From assembly GCA_003990745.1 (NCBI GenBank), contig RBNI01002883.1, positions 1 to 17,244 on the forward strand: DNA of 17,244 bases. The letters are read 5' to 3'. The position numbers and the translations under genes are program-made. A model generated the notes under the pieces. That model was not told the origin of the DNA. It saw only the letters and a list, made by a program, of their open reading frames with translations, and did not search any database. Shown in pieces: positions 17,231 through 17,244 of this stretch; the stretch's first letter is position 1; every line of letters starts with the position of its first letter. This DNA comes from Jimgerdemannia flammicorona. Taxonomy: Eukaryota; Mucoromycota; Endogonomycetes; Endogonales; Endogonaceae.

Positions 17231-17244
17231 TTTTTTTTTTTTTT
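17231..17244. repeat. T run at the window end
   Basis: At least 14 T up to the last base. The true length is unknown because the window stops inside it. Contigs often break at such tracts, so the window edge may be an assembly edge. Confidence 0.85.

Noticed and set aside
1..17244. tRNA, rRNA or other structured RNA genes
   Set aside because: I looked for tRNA B-box-like GTTCGA motifs with pairing stems and for rRNA-like stretches and found none that folded convincingly by eye.

Overview
This window looks like nuclear DNA of a filamentous fungus. I cannot name the species. Three things support a fungus: an intact MATA-type HMG-box gene, a broken but clearly homologous copy of the eukaryotic chaperonin subunit TCP-1 alpha (CCT1), and many candidate GT-AG introns of only about 33-100 bases. 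Base composition is mixed, with AT-rich spacer, GC-richer coding-like islands, and seven A or T runs of 14-49 bases. Large families of MATA-HMG genes are known from early-diverging fungi such as arbuscular mycorrhizal species, so Mucoromycota is a reasonable guess but unproven. No bacterial, viral or organellar genes were recognised.

Layout. 1-600: a hairpin-shaped element made of two opposed arrays of an 11-bp unit. 887-2517: nothing recognised. 2641-3453 (minus): the one confident intact gene, a 270-residue HMG-box regulator, with an AATAAA signal downstream. 3524-5824: spacer with a weak ORF and a 13-bp inverted repeat. 5825-6600: a TATA box and a GC-richer candidate split gene. 6601-8428: spacer with a 103-bp terminal-inverted-repeat element. 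8429-8725: a possible two-exon membrane peptide. 9030-11007 (minus): a large broken gene with readable splice sites. 10970-11356: a 25-bp minisatellite whose unit is a near-perfect hairpin. 11412-12053 (minus): a second broken multi-exon gene. 12128-12623 (plus): the CCT1 relic, with a 25-nt T run where the middle of the gene should be. 13586-14192 (plus): another broken split coding region. 14364-17143: several weaker open segments on both strands. The window ends in a T run.

Overall this is a gene-poor, repeat-rich accessory region holding one intact transcription-factor gene among decaying gene copies. The breaks may be real mutations, or some may be assembly indels (one candidate lies in a G homopolymer). 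The intact HMG reading frame, and the large deletion and in-frame stops elsewhere, argue that much of the decay is real. No operon-like or pathway relationship among the genes is visible. Except for the HMG gene and CCT1, protein identities were not recognised and coding calls rest on open frames, codon-position bias judged by eye, and splice-site phase.
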